Numbered from the stretch's first letter, positions 47,105-56,683 are shown. The stretch: DNA of 64,000 nucleotides from Confluentibacter flavum (GCF_002843175.1 NZ_PJEO01000014.1:1-64000), one strand, 5' to 3'. Notes: a model not told the origin generated them from the letters alone. Numbers and translations are program-made.

Positions 47105-47518
47105 ATGAAATCCTATTTAAATTTAATTTTGGCATGCTTAATCACATCTGCCATATTTGCACAAGAAAAGCCCGTAAAAATAGTTTTTGATGTTACAAGT
47201 GATGATCCAAGTGTTCATAAATCGACCGTAAGACATGTAAAAGCTATGTCTGAAGCCTACCCTGATTCAGAGTTTGAAGTCGTAATGTACAGTGGCGCTA
47301 TGGATATGGTTCTAAAGAACAAGTCGGTTGTAGCCGACGACATAGCCAATCTTGTACAAAAAGACAATGTTGATTTTGTTATTTGTGAAGGGACCATGAA
47401 ACGCTATAATACAGCTTCATCAGACCTCATTGCTGGTGTTAAAAGTGTGCCTGATGGTATTCTTGAAATAATTGTCAAACAAAAAGAAGGTTGGGGCTAT
47501 ATCAAAGAGAGTAAATGA
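47105..47518 (+). CDS. Periplasmic DsrE-family protein
   Basis: From the ATG at 47105 this is a 137-residue protein with a signal peptide ending AIFAQ. The mature domain has the DsrE/YchN-like alternation (VKIVFDVTSDDPSVHKS, FEVVMYSGAMDMVLKN, VDFVICEGTMKRYN). DsrE-like proteins transfer sulfane sulfur, often through a Cys; here a Cys is present in FVICEGT. The frame extends upstream to 47057 inside the previous gene, but the signal peptide supports 47105. It is the last gene of the cytochrome-DsrE unit. Confidence 0.78.
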   Translation: MKSYLNLILACLITSAIFAQEKPVKIVFDVTSDDPSVHKSTVRHVKAMSEAYPDSEFEVVMYSGAMDMVLKNKSVVADDIANLVQKDNVDFVICEGTMKRYNTASSDLIAGVKSVPDGILEIIVKQKEGWGYIKESK

Positions 47519-47544
47519 TACTTAAATTAATAGCAAACTTCAAT

Positions 47545-47614
47545 GTCAGTTTGAGCGCAGTCGAAAACCTTATTAAACAGATTATCAATGCATTTCGACT
47601 GCGCTCAATGTGAC
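47545..47614. repeat. Interspersed palindromic repeat, GTCA...TGAC type
   Basis: The arms TTGAGCGCAGTCGAAA and TTTCGACTGCGCTCAA pair perfectly over 16 bp around a loop of about 30 bases, framed by GTCA and TGAC. This is the cleanest copy in the window. It sits between convergent operons. Confidence 0.85.
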
Positions 47615-47725
47615 AATTTACATCAAAATAGACTTTTTAGATTCTGTGTTAAAATGCAAATAATTTATTGGGCTTTTATAATTTGAACAAAATACAATTA
47701 CCTTGGGAAGGCTTTAGGAATTTAG

Positions 47726-47914
47726 CTATTCATCCTTAACTCCCAATTTTTCTAAAATAGTATCCATTAAACACCATTTTGTTATGGATGACTGTAATAA
47801 ATTAGCACCCACAAAAGCGGTAAACCATAACCAATTTAAATTGACATAAATAGCAAGTAATGAGCTAATAAGTATAAAGGTTCCTGCTACGGCCCTGACG
47901 ATTCTGTTTTTCAT
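47726..47914 (-). CDS. DUF2892 small membrane protein
   Basis: This 62-residue protein has two hydrophobic helices (about residues 6-24 and 27-42) and the DUF2892 pattern NRIVRAVAG at the start and FTAFVGANLLQSSITKWCLM in the second half, with the CLM Cys retained. DUF2892 domains occur next to rhodanese and sulfur/redox genes, but have no settled role. It is the last gene of the RND efflux operon, 12 bases after the PII-like gene. Confidence 0.78.
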   Translation of the reverse strand: MKNRIVRAVAGTFILISSLLAIYVNLNWLWFTAFVGANLLQSSITKWCLMDTILEKLGVKDE

Positions 47915-47926
47915 AATAAATAATTT

Positions 47927-48232
47927 TTAGTTTGATTTTTCTATGTTTATAAGGGCTACATGAATATGCGACAAGCTTTGCTGCTGCTGGTTGAAATCAG
48001 CGATGAATTCAAATAGCAAATCAACATGTTCTTCATTAACAAACGCATAAAAAAGAATAGATTCCGTTTGGTTCATCTCACTAGAAAACCAGTTAGATTC
48101 CACAGCATCTTCCGTGCTATCCCTATAGCCTGTTACATCTCTAAATGAGAATGTTTTTACATTGGCTTTTTTTAATTGAAGTTTGATGTCTTTTTCAAAC
48201 TCTTTAATGGCGGTAATAATAACTAGCTTCAT
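47927..48232 (-). CDS. Small PII-like / ferredoxin-fold protein in an efflux operon
   Basis: From the ATG at 48232 this is a 101-residue cytoplasmic protein. The beta-alpha-beta pattern (MKLVIITAIKEFEKDIKLQLKKANVKTFSF start, given as landmarks LVIITAIKEF and FYAFVNEEHVDLLFEFI) suggests a PII- or DUF3240-like ferredoxin fold. Proteins of this kind accompany some RND metal-efflux operons and may sense substrate. I cannot assign a ligand. It starts four bases after the RND permease stop, so it is part of the same operon. Confidence 0.6.
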   Translation of the reverse strand: MKLVIITAIKEFEKDIKLQLKKANVKTFSFRDVTGYRDSTEDAVESNWFSSEMNQTESILFYAFVNEEHVDLLFEFIADFNQQQQSLSHIHVALINIEKSN

Positions 48233-48236
48233 GGGC

Positions 48237-51200
48237 TTATATTTTTGGTTCTTGAGCATTTACTTCGATATCTTCTTGAGTCTCCACTTCAATATTTTTA
48301 GTTTCCCATTTTTTGCGTTCGGTGATATAATAAATTAAAGGCACCACAAGCAATGTCAGAATCGTGGAAACAATGGCTCCCGCCACCAATGAAATCGCCA
48401 ATCCTTGGAAAATAGGATCGAATAGTATAATGGAAGCACCAATAACAACAGCACCCGTTGTCAATAAGATAGGCGTTGTTCTAACTGCACCAGCATCAAT
48501 AATGGCTTGCTTAATAGGAATGCCATCATTCAATCTGATTTCAATGAAGTCGATTAGCAACACCGAATTCCGAACCATAACACCTGCCAGGGCAATCATC
48601 CCAATAAATGATGTTGCTGTAAAGAAAGCGCCTAAAATCCAGTGACCCAATACGATTCCGACCAATGATAGCGGAATGGCAACCATCATAACCAAAGGTG
48701 TTTTAAAGTTTTGAAACCACCCAACAATCAGCATATAAATAATAACGATGACTATTAAAAATGCTGTGCCTAGATCACGGAACACTTCTAAAGTGATTTG
48801 CCATTCACCATCCCATTTTACGGTGAAATCGGTTTCTTCGGTTGGGGCATCCATATACAGTTCATTAATCTTATACCCTTTAGGAAGTTCAATTTTTTGA
48901 AGTTTCTCCTCCATTCCCAAAATGGCATACACGGGGCTTTCCAATACGCCTGCCATATCGGCCAACACATACACCACACGTTTTTGGTCTTTTCTATAAA
49001 TCGTTTTTTCTAAGGTTTCTTGTTTAACAGCAACTAAATCACTTACAGGAATCATTTGGCCTTGACTGCCTTTAATTTTCAGATTCTGAATATCCTGAAG
49101 CGAGGTTTTATCCTTATCGTCCAAAGAAAGCACGATGCTTACATGATCGTTAGAGGTTTCATCATACAAATTGGAAACAGGATATTCCTGTAATACATAC
49201 GTTAAATTACCAACTACTTGCTGTGGCGCAATGCCATGAAGCATGGCTTTTTCTTTATCTACTTCCAAACGGTATTCAATTTGGTTGTCTTCTACCATCC
49301 AATCGGTATCAACCACATCGGCTGTGTTTTCTAAAATGGTTTTAACCTGTTGAGCGACTTTAATCTGCTCATCGTAATTAGGGCCATAAACCTCAGCAAC
49401 TAATGTTGACAATACGGGTGGTCCTGGTGGCACTTCAACAATTTTAACATTCGCCCCAAATTTTTTAGCTATTTTTTGAATATGGGGACGTACAATTTTT
49501 GCGATGTCGTGACTTTGCAAATCTCTATCTTCTTTATGCAACAGATTCACTTGTATATCCGCCATATTGCTGCCCCCTCGTAAATCGTAATGACGCACCA
49601 AACCGTTAAAAGTAATGGGAGCTGACGCACCAATATAGTTTTGATAATCTACAACCTCTGGAACGGTTTTTAAGTATTGTGCTATTTCTTGGGCAACAAC
49701 GGCCGTTCTTTCTAAGGTGGTGCCTTCTGGCATATCAATCACTACTTGAAATTCATTTTTATTATCAAAAGGCAGCATTTTTACAGCAACGGATTTGGTA
49801 AAAAACATCAGTACAGAACCTAAAAGTAATACGCCCGTAAGGACAAACATGATATTACGCTTTTTAGAACTATCTAAGAAAGGTTGTTCTATTTTTTTGT
49901 ATATTTTATAGATACGACTGGTTTCTAAGCCAGCGTCTTCTTTATGGGCTTGCCCCTCTTTTTCCTGTAATAAATGATATCCTAAATATGGGGTAACGGT
50001 TAATGCGACGAACAATGATAATATCATCGCAATAGAGGCACCAATGGGCATCGGACTCATATATGGTCCCATCATACCGGACACAAACGCCATGGGTAAA
50101 ATAGCCGCTATGACTGTAAACGTGGCCAAAATGGTTGGGTTACCTACTTCATTAATAGCATAAATAGCCGCTTGCTTAAACGGTAAACGCTTCATTTTAA
50201 AATGCCGGTGCATATTTTCGGCAATGATAATACTATCATCTACCACAATCCCCACAACAAAAACCAATGCAAAAAGCGTGATTCGGTTTAAGGTATAACC
50301 TAACATATAATAAGCAAACAAGGTCAATGCAAATGTTAATGGTACCGAAAAGAATACCACCAAACCGCCACGCCAACCCATGGCCAACATTACCAAAATA
50401 GTGACCGCTAATATGGCAACGCCCAAGTGTAATAATAACTCACCGACTTTATCTGAAGCTGTTTCACCGTAATTTCTGGTGACGTCCACATGAACATCCG
50501 AAGGGATTAAGGTTTCCTTTAATGTATCGATGTGTGCCAATATCTTATCTGATATCTTCATGGCATCGGCGCCTTTTACTTTCGATACCGAAATGGTAAC
50601 CGCTGGATATTCAGACTTGTTATTTTTAAATCCGTCATTAGCTTGTCCAAATCCGAATGACACATACGAAGTTGGTGATTCTGGGCCGTCTTTAATAGTG
50701 GCCACTTGTTTTAAATACACTGGCATATTTTGGTTAACGCCAACCACTAAATTTTCAACATCTTCAGCCGTTTCTAGAAATTTCCCGGTAGTGATTAAAT
50801 ATTCAGTATCATTAGTTACAAAACTTCCAGACTGCGAACTGCTATTATTCGCTTGAACCATTTGCATAATACCCATAGCATCAACCCCATTTCCAGCCAT
50901 TTTATCTTTATCTAAAACCACTTTCAATTGCCTGTTTCTGCCGCCTATGACTCTGGTGATGGATACATCCTTTACTTTTTCAATTTCTGAAGTTAATTCT
51001 TCTGCCAATTGGCGCAGTTCATAATCATTATAGTTTTCACTCCAAAGCGTAAGTCCCAACATTGGCACATCATCAATAGAACGTGTTTTTACAACAGGCT
51101 TGTAAATGCCCTCTGAAAACATGTTTTCATGCTTCATCAACTCGTCATACAATTTTACATAAGAACGCTCTGTATCTTCACCTACATAAAACTGAACAAC

Positions 51201-51488
51201 CATCATGGCCTGTCCGTTCATAGCCATACTATGCACATGTTCAACCCCTTTAATATTCGAAATTATTTTTTCCAAAGGTTTTATAACTCTGCTTTCAACC
51301 TCGGTTGGGTTTGCTCCAGGATAACCCACCATCACGTCGGCCATAGGCACATTTATTTGAGGTTCCTCTTCCCTTGGGATGAGAAATGAACTGTATGTAC
51401 CAATAATCATCAAACCAATCATCAACAAAATGGTTAGTTTCGAGTTGATGAAAAAATGGGCAATTTTACCCGAAATTCCTTCTTGCAT
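48237..51488 (-). CDS. Efflux RND transporter permease subunit
   Basis: From the ATG at 51488 this is a 1083-residue inner-membrane pump with 12 helices and two large periplasmic loops, the AcrB/CusA layout. Landmarks are SFLIPREEEPQINVPMADV at the start, FVVGIVVDDSIIIAENMHRHF with the proton-relay Asp pair, and IGMIALAGVMVRNSVLLIDFI in the second half. The substrate is not shown: it lacks the obvious Met triad of CusA, and sequence suggests a broad export pump. It acts with the adaptor and TolC-like genes upstream in the same operon. Confidence 0.93.
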   Translation of the reverse strand: MQEGISGKIAHFFINSKLTILLMIGLMIIGTYSSFLIPREEEPQINVPMADVMVGYPGANPTEVESRVIKPLEKIISNIKGVEHVHSMAMNGQAMMVVQFYVGEDTERSYVKLYDELMKHENMFSEGIYKPVVKTRSIDDVPMLGLTLWSENYNDYELRQLAEELTSEIEKVKDVSITRVIGGRNRQLKVVLDKDKMAGNGVDAMGIMQMVQANNSSSQSGSFVTNDTEYLITTGKFLETAEDVENLVVGVNQNMPVYLKQVATIKDGPESPTSYVSFGFGQANDGFKNNKSEYPAVTISVSKVKGADAMKISDKILAHIDTLKETLIPSDVHVDVTRNYGETASDKVGELLLHLGVAILAVTILVMLAMGWRGGLVVFFSVPLTFALTLFAYYMLGYTLNRITLFALVFVVGIVVDDSIIIAENMHRHFKMKRLPFKQAAIYAINEVGNPTILATFTVIAAILPMAFVSGMMGPYMSPMPIGASIAMILSLFVALTVTPYLGYHLLQEKEGQAHKEDAGLETSRIYKIYKKIEQPFLDSSKKRNIMFVLTGVLLLGSVLMFFTKSVAVKMLPFDNKNEFQVVIDMPEGTTLERTAVVAQEIAQYLKTVPEVVDYQNYIGASAPITFNGLVRHYDLRGGSNMADIQVNLLHKEDRDLQSHDIAKIVRPHIQKIAKKFGANVKIVEVPPGPPVLSTLVAEVYGPNYDEQIKVAQQVKTILENTADVVDTDWMVEDNQIEYRLEVDKEKAMLHGIAPQQVVGNLTYVLQEYPVSNLYDETSNDHVSIVLSLDDKDKTSLQDIQNLKIKGSQGQMIPVSDLVAVKQETLEKTIYRKDQKRVVYVLADMAGVLESPVYAILGMEEKLQKIELPKGYKINELYMDAPTEETDFTVKWDGEWQITLEVFRDLGTAFLIVIVIIYMLIVGWFQNFKTPLVMMVAIPLSLVGIVLGHWILGAFFTATSFIGMIALAGVMVRNSVLLIDFIEIRLNDGIPIKQAIIDAGAVRTTPILLTTGAVVIGASIILFDPIFQGLAISLVAGAIVSTILTLLVVPLIYYITERKKWETKNIEVETQEDIEVNAQEPKI

Positions 51489-51562
51489 GTTTATTATTAT
51501 TATCCCCAAACCCCAAAGGGGCTTTTTGAGTTAGGTTATTTTAATTTATTTATATAAGTTTT

Positions 51563-52639
51563 TTATGGTGATGGGATTACTTTTACCCCATTATACAATT
51601 TACCATCAGCTGAAATAATAAAACTTTCATTGGATGATAACCCAGATAACACTTCCACTTGGTTTCCAAACGTTCTTCCTAAACGCAACCAACGCAATAA
51701 AGCCGTATTACTTTCACTTACCGTATATACACCAGATAATTGGCCGCTACTTACAATGGCTTCCAGAGGTATCAACACCATATCTGATTTTTCTTGTGTT
51801 TCCATGGGAAATTGAACTGTGACAAACATGCCCGATAAAATGGGGACATCCGTTTTATCTAAAGCTACTTTTACCATGTATTGTCCGCCCGTATTCTTTG
51901 CAGAACTGCTGACTTCTGTCACTTTTCCCTTTACATCCTTATTCATTGATTTAACGAGCACTGTTACAGGCACACCTAATGTTATTTTTGAAATCTCACT
52001 TTCTGGAACGCTCGCCATAACTTCAAAACCTGTTGGCATTTCCAATGCAATTAAAGGCACCCCTGGATTCGCCATATCACCATTTTTAATGAATTTCCCA
52101 GTAATAACCCCATCAAAAGGCGCACGGATATTAACATAGGCAAATTGGGCATCCACCTCGTTTTTCATTTGTTTGGCACCTTCCAATCTGGCTTTTGCCA
52201 TGGTATAATTTGCTGTGATGTCATCCAATTCCTTTTGCGAAGCACTGGCATCAGCAAATAGGTTTTTGAATCTGTTATAATCTTTTTCTGCATTTGTAAA
52301 GGCTGCCGTTGCTTCCATGATTCCAGCATTCACCTGTGAGCGTTTTGCTTGTAAATCGGAATTATTAATAGCAACAAGCAATTGTCCTTTTTTTACTTTA
52401 TCGCCCACGTTTACAGGAATGTCAGTAACATATCCCATCATACGTGTGCTTAAATTAGCACTATTAACAGCTTGAATCGTCCCACTTGCCGTTAAAAATG
52501 GACTATGACTATTTTCATTTATGGAGCTCATTTTTACCGAAACAGCAGTCGTGTCTGCCATTAATTTTTTCTCGTCGCTTCCGCAACTTACAGCTAGAAG
52601 GGTAAGTGCAAATAAGACTATTGTATATTTCGTTTTCAT
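51563..52639 (-). CDS. Efflux RND periplasmic adaptor subunit (lipoprotein)
   Basis: This 358-residue membrane-fusion protein has a lipoprotein signal (ALTLLAVSCGS, Cys near 19). A biotinyl-lipoyl-like domain follows (TRMMGYVTDIPVNVGDKVKKGQLL, INIRAPFDGVITGKFIKNGDMA-type halves), then an alpha-helical hairpin (about residues 85-140) and a beta-barrel. It bridges the RND pump and the outer-membrane channel. It lies 74 bases before the pump start and six bases after the TolC-family stop, on the minus strand. Confidence 0.93.
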   Translation of the reverse strand: MKTKYTIVLFALTLLAVSCGSDEKKLMADTTAVSVKMSSINENSHSPFLTASGTIQAVNSANLSTRMMGYVTDIPVNVGDKVKKGQLLVAINNSDLQAKRSQVNAGIMEATAAFTNAEKDYNRFKNLFADASASQKELDDITANYTMAKARLEGAKQMKNEVDAQFAYVNIRAPFDGVITGKFIKNGDMANPGVPLIALEMPTGFEVMASVPESEISKITLGVPVTVLVKSMNKDVKGKVTEVSSSAKNTGGQYMVKVALDKTDVPILSGMFVTVQFPMETQEKSDMVLIPLEAIVSSGQLSGVYTVSESNTALLRWLRLGRTFGNQVEVLSGLSSNESFIISADGKLYNGVKVIPSP

Positions 52640-52645
52640 ATGTTG

Positions 52646-53956
52646 TTAGGCTTTAGTTAAAAATTGTAAGTATGCTTGTGTAAAATTATATTCAAAAATA
52701 GTTTGGTAATATTCCAATTGTTTCTGTGCGAATTGTGTTTCTGCCATGAGTAAATCGGATGTTTTCTCCAAGCCTTCCCCAAAACGGTTTGTTCGTATTC
52801 TCAATGATTCTTGGGATTGCTCCATGGCGAGTTTTGAAAGCTGTAATTTATTTTCAGCATCCATAAACATACGTTTGGCTTTGTTGAGTTCCAACTGACT
52901 TTGCGACACATATTGCTCGTATTGGAGTTTCGATTTTTCATATTCCGCTCTACTTTTTTGGGCTTTTCCAAAACGTTTGGTACCATCTAAAATAGTCCAA
53001 CTTAATTGGGCACCTACCACATAGCCGTTAGCACCGCCTTGAAATAAGGTATCATCATAAAGTTCGTAACTTCCAAAGGCATTTAAGGTTGGCAAAAAAG
53101 TCATATTATCTGCTTTGTGCATACTTTCATAAGCATTTGAGGCTAATGCCATGGCTTTAATATCCGACCGCTCTATGGACACTTGTGAAGAAGCTGTGGA
53201 ATAAGAATCATTAATGGTCAAACTATCTGCCGGTTTGAAAATAGTGTTATTGGTATCATTCATTAAAAAAGACAGATAATTGGATGCATTCCCCACATTA
53301 CTTTTGGCTATTTGCAATTGGTTTTTTACCTCAGTAACCCTAACATCAACAGCCAGCACATCGGCACGTTGCAAATAGCCTTGTTTAAAACTATTATCTG
53401 CCAATTGTTTATTGGATTCGGCTGCTTCAAGGGCTTTTTCCATGACATCTACCATTCTATAAGCCAGTTGCAGTTGCATATACGCTTTATCTACCTCAAA
53501 AACCAAATAATCGGTAGTTCGCTCGGTTTGTAACGTCATAGCTTCCATTTTACTTTTGGCTGCTTTACGTTGCAAAAAACCATCGACATTAATGATGGGT
53601 TGCTTCACTTCAATAAGGGTTGCAAAATTTTGTGTTTGATTTGGATTGTTTAATAAAGTAGGATCAAAATCGGCAGGGGTCAAAATCCCTTGATTTAATT
53701 TAGAACCAAATGCCATCAACGGATTGGTAGTAGAAATACCTGTATGGGACACCGTAATATTTGGTAAAAAAATAGCATTGGTTTGTCGGTAATCCCCTTT
53801 TGCCTGATTAACATCTTCTTGGGATATTTTTATGGATTGGTTTTCTTCAGCGACCCTGCTTAAAACGTCTTGCTTTGAAATTTGGATAATTTCCTGAGCA
53901 TTTAGCAATGATGCCAAGCTTAAAAAACCAACCGTTAAAATGTATAATTTTTTCAT
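52646..53956 (-). CDS. TolC-family outer-membrane efflux protein
   Basis: This 436-residue protein has a signal peptide ending LLNAQE and two repeated OEP domains rich in long helices (QEDVNQAKGDYRQTNAIFLPNI, and the second half LELNKAKRMFMDAENKLQLSKLA). It would form the trimeric outer-membrane channel for the pump encoded downstream. It is the first gene of the five-gene efflux operon. A -7 box lies 21 bases upstream at 53977-53984, with a dyad operator about 36 bases further upstream. Confidence 0.93.
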   Translation of the reverse strand: MKKLYILTVGFLSLASLLNAQEIIQISKQDVLSRVAEENQSIKISQEDVNQAKGDYRQTNAIFLPNITVSHTGISTTNPLMAFGSKLNQGILTPADFDPTLLNNPNQTQNFATLIEVKQPIINVDGFLQRKAAKSKMEAMTLQTERTTDYLVFEVDKAYMQLQLAYRMVDVMEKALEAAESNKQLADNSFKQGYLQRADVLAVDVRVTEVKNQLQIAKSNVGNASNYLSFLMNDTNNTIFKPADSLTINDSYSTASSQVSIERSDIKAMALASNAYESMHKADNMTFLPTLNAFGSYELYDDTLFQGGANGYVVGAQLSWTILDGTKRFGKAQKSRAEYEKSKLQYEQYVSQSQLELNKAKRMFMDAENKLQLSKLAMEQSQESLRIRTNRFGEGLEKTSDLLMAETQFAQKQLEYYQTIFEYNFTQAYLQFLTKA

Positions 53957-53976
53957 TTTTTTTTTAATTTACATTG

Positions 53977-53984
53977 CAAATGTA
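53977..53984 (-). promoter_or_regulatory. -7 promoter element of the RND efflux operon
   Basis: CAAATGTA on the plus strand reads TACATTTG on the minus strand, a full TAnnTTTG match. The G of this box is 36.5 bases from the centre of the dyad at 54007-54020, the position expected for an activator near -42. Confidence 0.65.
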
Positions 53985-54006
53985 GGTTAGGTAAAAACTC
54001 TAGTCC

Positions 54007-54020
54007 GTAACTTTTGTTAC
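54007..54020 (-). promoter_or_regulatory. Dyad operator GTAAC-N4-GTTAC upstream of the efflux operon
   Basis: GTAACTTTTGTTAC is a perfect 5-4-5 inverted repeat. A near copy lies upstream of cydA with identical spacing to its -7 box, and a third partial copy is at 54213-54226. The pattern resembles sites of Crp/Fnr-superfamily activators; the regulator is not in the window. Confidence 0.65.
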
Positions 54021-54030
54021 CCAAGAAAAA

Positions 54031-54050
54031 AGCACTCTTTACAGAGTGCT
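54031..54050 (-). terminator. Terminator after cydB
   Basis: AGCACTCT and AGAGTGCT form an eight-bp stem around TTAC. On the minus strand it is followed by a run of six T residues. Confidence 0.85.
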
Positions 54051-54212
54051 TCTAATCACCATCAAACCTTAAAACCCAACAATCAAAAAAAAGTCAATCC
54101 GGATTCGTATTTCATTTTGTCAACAGCCTAGGATAACTATTAACTACCAAAATCCTTAATTCTTGATATGAATCTTATTTAAATAAATGTAAGTTATTGT
54201 AAATTGTAGAGT

Positions 54213-54226
54213 GTAACTTTTGTTGC
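54213..54226. promoter_or_regulatory. Third, degenerate copy of the GTAAC-N4-GTTAC dyad
   Basis: GTAACTTTTGTTGC differs at one base from the perfect dyad. It lies downstream of cydB and no -7 box is found at the matching distance, so it may be a decayed or accessory site. It is followed by TTGCATAAGCAA, a small hairpin. Confidence 0.4.
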
Positions 54227-54253
54227 ATAAGCAACATTTAGATTCCTTCTAAT

Positions 54254-55330
54254 TTAATGTTCGCCATAGCCTATATCGTCCATTTTACCTTTAAATACTT
54301 TATACTGAATAGTAAAATAAACCAATACCAAAACGATTGCTACCGCAAACCAATAGATACCAACCGATAAACCATACTCATGGGCTGCCATATTATAAAT
54401 GGTTAAATCTGGGTTGACTGAATTTGTTGAAGGCAACAATTTTGGAAAAATTGATGCTACGGTAGATGTCAATCCACCAAATAAAAACAACGAAGAAAAT
54501 AAAAATCCCGTACCATCTTTTTTAAATGTTCTAATTTTAAACAAGCCTAAATGTCCTATGAAAAAAATGATTGGAAAAACCCACAGCCAAGGGTATTGTA
54601 AAAAATTATGAAATGGTTGTGGTTCTATAATATGCCAAACCAGTAATGATAAAATTATAAGTGCTAGTAACACTATATTTAATTTAAATATGACGTTTTT
54701 AAGCTTGCTATTTAAACTAGAGTTGGTTTTGAAAATAATCCAATTAGCTCCATGAATCGTTAAAGACACAACCCCAATAATGCCCAACATAAGGGTAAAC
54801 CAATCAATGATTCCTAAATGCTCGGCTTGGGGACTAAACGTAGGATTCCACAGTGGTAAAAAGAAATAATGAGCTTCGTGCGCAGAAACGCCATTAGTAA
54901 CCATGCCCAAATTAACCCCTCTAACCACATTTCCTAAAGCAATTCCAAAGAATAAAGCCAATAACAAACTTGCCAAACCAAAGGCTTTATCCCAAACAGC
55001 TTCCCACATTTTATTATGTATTTGACCCCGCAATTCCAAACCAATAGCCCTAAAAATAAGCAACCATAAAATCATAATCAAAGGCAAATAAAATCCACTG
55101 AAAGACGATGCATACAATGTTGGAAATGCAAAAAACAAAATACCTCCAGAAGCTATTAACCAAACTTCGTTAGCATCCCAAAAAGGCCCAATGGCATTCG
55201 TTATCGCTTTTTTATCTTTTTCGGTTTTGGCAAAAAACAAATGGATGATGCCTGCTCCAAAATCATAGCCATCCAATATTATATAAACCGCTAACATTGA
55301 CATTAAAATGATATACCAAAATAATTCCAT
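54254..55330 (-). CDS. cydB: Cytochrome bd oxidase subunit II
   Basis: This 358-residue inner-membrane protein has about eight to nine helices and the CydB layout: LDGYDFGAGIIHLF near the start, WDANEVWLIASGGILFFAFPTLYA and the conserved DWFTLMLGIIGV. It stabilises the haem groups of CydA in the quinol oxidase that reduces O2 to water with high affinity. It starts two bases after the cydA stop, so the two are translationally linked. A terminator lies about 200 bases downstream. Confidence 0.95.
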   Translation of the reverse strand: MELFWYIILMSMLAVYIILDGYDFGAGIIHLFFAKTEKDKKAITNAIGPFWDANEVWLIASGGILFFAFPTLYASSFSGFYLPLIMILWLLIFRAIGLELRGQIHNKMWEAVWDKAFGLASLLLALFFGIALGNVVRGVNLGMVTNGVSAHEAHYFFLPLWNPTFSPQAEHLGIIDWFTLMLGIIGVVSLTIHGANWIIFKTNSSLNSKLKNVIFKLNIVLLALIILSLLVWHIIEPQPFHNFLQYPWLWVFPIIFFIGHLGLFKIRTFKKDGTGFLFSSLFLFGGLTSTVASIFPKLLPSTNSVNPDLTIYNMAAHEYGLSVGIYWFAVAIVLVLVYFTIQYKVFKGKMDDIGYGEH

Positions 55331-55332
55331 AA

Positions 55333-56664
55333 TTAGTGTTTTATAAGTTCTGGTCCTTTATTGATAATTTTTCCAGCAAGCATTAAAAATAAAAGTCCCA
55401 ATAATAAATAAAGCCCCATAAATCCTAGTAACGTAAACAATGTGTTTCCTGCAGATACTGTTGGTGATGCTCCTGCCGAGGTTCTCAGTAAATTATAAAC
55501 CAACCAAGGTTGTCTTCCTAATTCGGCCGTGTACCAACCTGTTGTATTGGCGATGTATGGAAATGGCAACATAAACAATAACGACCATAAAATCCATTTG
55601 GTTTTATAAAGTTTTTTTCTGAACAATTGAACCATGGCAACTAGCATTAAACCAATAAAAATGGTCCCCAAACCAACCATGATATGATACGCATAGTACA
55701 GCCCAGGAATATTTGAAGGATATACATCTTCATCAAATTCATTCAAGCCTTTAATTTCGGCGTCCCATTTCTGATAGGTTAAAAAACTTAAAATATTAGG
55801 AACGGCAATTTTATTGTCCAATGTTTTATCTATCATGTTAGGTTGGCCGATAAGTACGATTTCAGAACCACCATCAACTGTTTCAAAAAGACCTTCCATA
55901 GCCGCAAAAGTGACAGGTTGATGTTTCACCACGTTTTTTGCTGCCATGTCCCCTGTCGGAAACGCAACTATTACACTCGATACCAATCCGAAAATAACAC
56001 CCGTCTTTACAAACAGTTTTCCAAATTCATGATGTTTATTATTTAAAATATAGAACGCCCCAATAGCTGCAACCACAAAAGATGCCGTTACTAATGATGC
56101 CGCCTGATTGTGCAAATACGAGGGCCATAACCACTCGTTAGTAAATAATGCTCCAAAATTATTCAACACAAACTTGCCGTTTTCCAAGATTTCATAGCCT
56201 ACCGGATGTTGCATCCACGAATGAGTTGCAATAATTAAAAAGCCGCTTGCCCAAGAGCCCAAAAACACTAAAAAGCCCGTGACAAAATGAAGCCTATGTC
56301 CTAATAATTTTTCACCAAAAATAAAAAGCCCTAAAAAAGAGGATTCCAAAAAGAAGGAAAACATGCCTTCCATGGCTAGCGTCTGACCAATAATGCCTCC
56401 TGTAAGCTCAGAAAATTTAGCCCAATTGGTGCCAAATTGAAATTCCATAGGAATTCCAGTAACAACACCCATCGCAAAATTGAGTGCGAAAATTTTCATC
56501 CAGAACTTGGCTGCTTCGTTATAGGTGTCAACGTTGGTTCTTAGGAATTTCCATTTAAAATAGACGATTATCAAAGATAATCCCATGGTTAATTGCGGAA
56601 ATAAATAATGAAATGTAATGGTAAATGCAAATTGCATTCTATCATAAAAGAGCATGTCTTCCAT
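55333..56664 (-). CDS. cydA: Cytochrome bd oxidase subunit I
   Basis: From the ATG at 56664 this is a 443-residue membrane protein carrying the haems b558, b595 and d of the bd-type quinol oxidase. Visible landmarks are DRMQFAFTITFHYLFPQ (haem ligand His), MEFQFGTNWAKFSELTGGI, ELGRQPWLVYNLLRT and a short Q-loop, which explains the length below the 520 residues of E. coli. The frame reaches 56697, but the ATG at 56664 (MEDMLFYDR) matches family starts. A dyad and -7 box upstream indicate its own promoter, overlapping the end of trxA. Confidence 0.95.
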   Translation of the reverse strand: MEDMLFYDRMQFAFTITFHYLFPQLTMGLSLIIVYFKWKFLRTNVDTYNEAAKFWMKIFALNFAMGVVTGIPMEFQFGTNWAKFSELTGGIIGQTLAMEGMFSFFLESSFLGLFIFGEKLLGHRLHFVTGFLVFLGSWASGFLIIATHSWMQHPVGYEILENGKFVLNNFGALFTNEWLWPSYLHNQAASLVTASFVVAAIGAFYILNNKHHEFGKLFVKTGVIFGLVSSVIVAFPTGDMAAKNVVKHQPVTFAAMEGLFETVDGGSEIVLIGQPNMIDKTLDNKIAVPNILSFLTYQKWDAEIKGLNEFDEDVYPSNIPGLYYAYHIMVGLGTIFIGLMLVAMVQLFRKKLYKTKWILWSLLFMLPFPYIANTTGWYTAELGRQPWLVYNLLRTSAGASPTVSAGNTLFTLLGFMGLYLLLGLLFLMLAGKIINKGPELIKH

Positions 56665-56683
56665 GTAATAATTTTTAGGTTCC

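Noticed and set aside
51630-51822. Two short plus-strand frames within the adaptor gene
   Set aside because: They are antisense to a well-supported adaptor gene and have no start context or family features.
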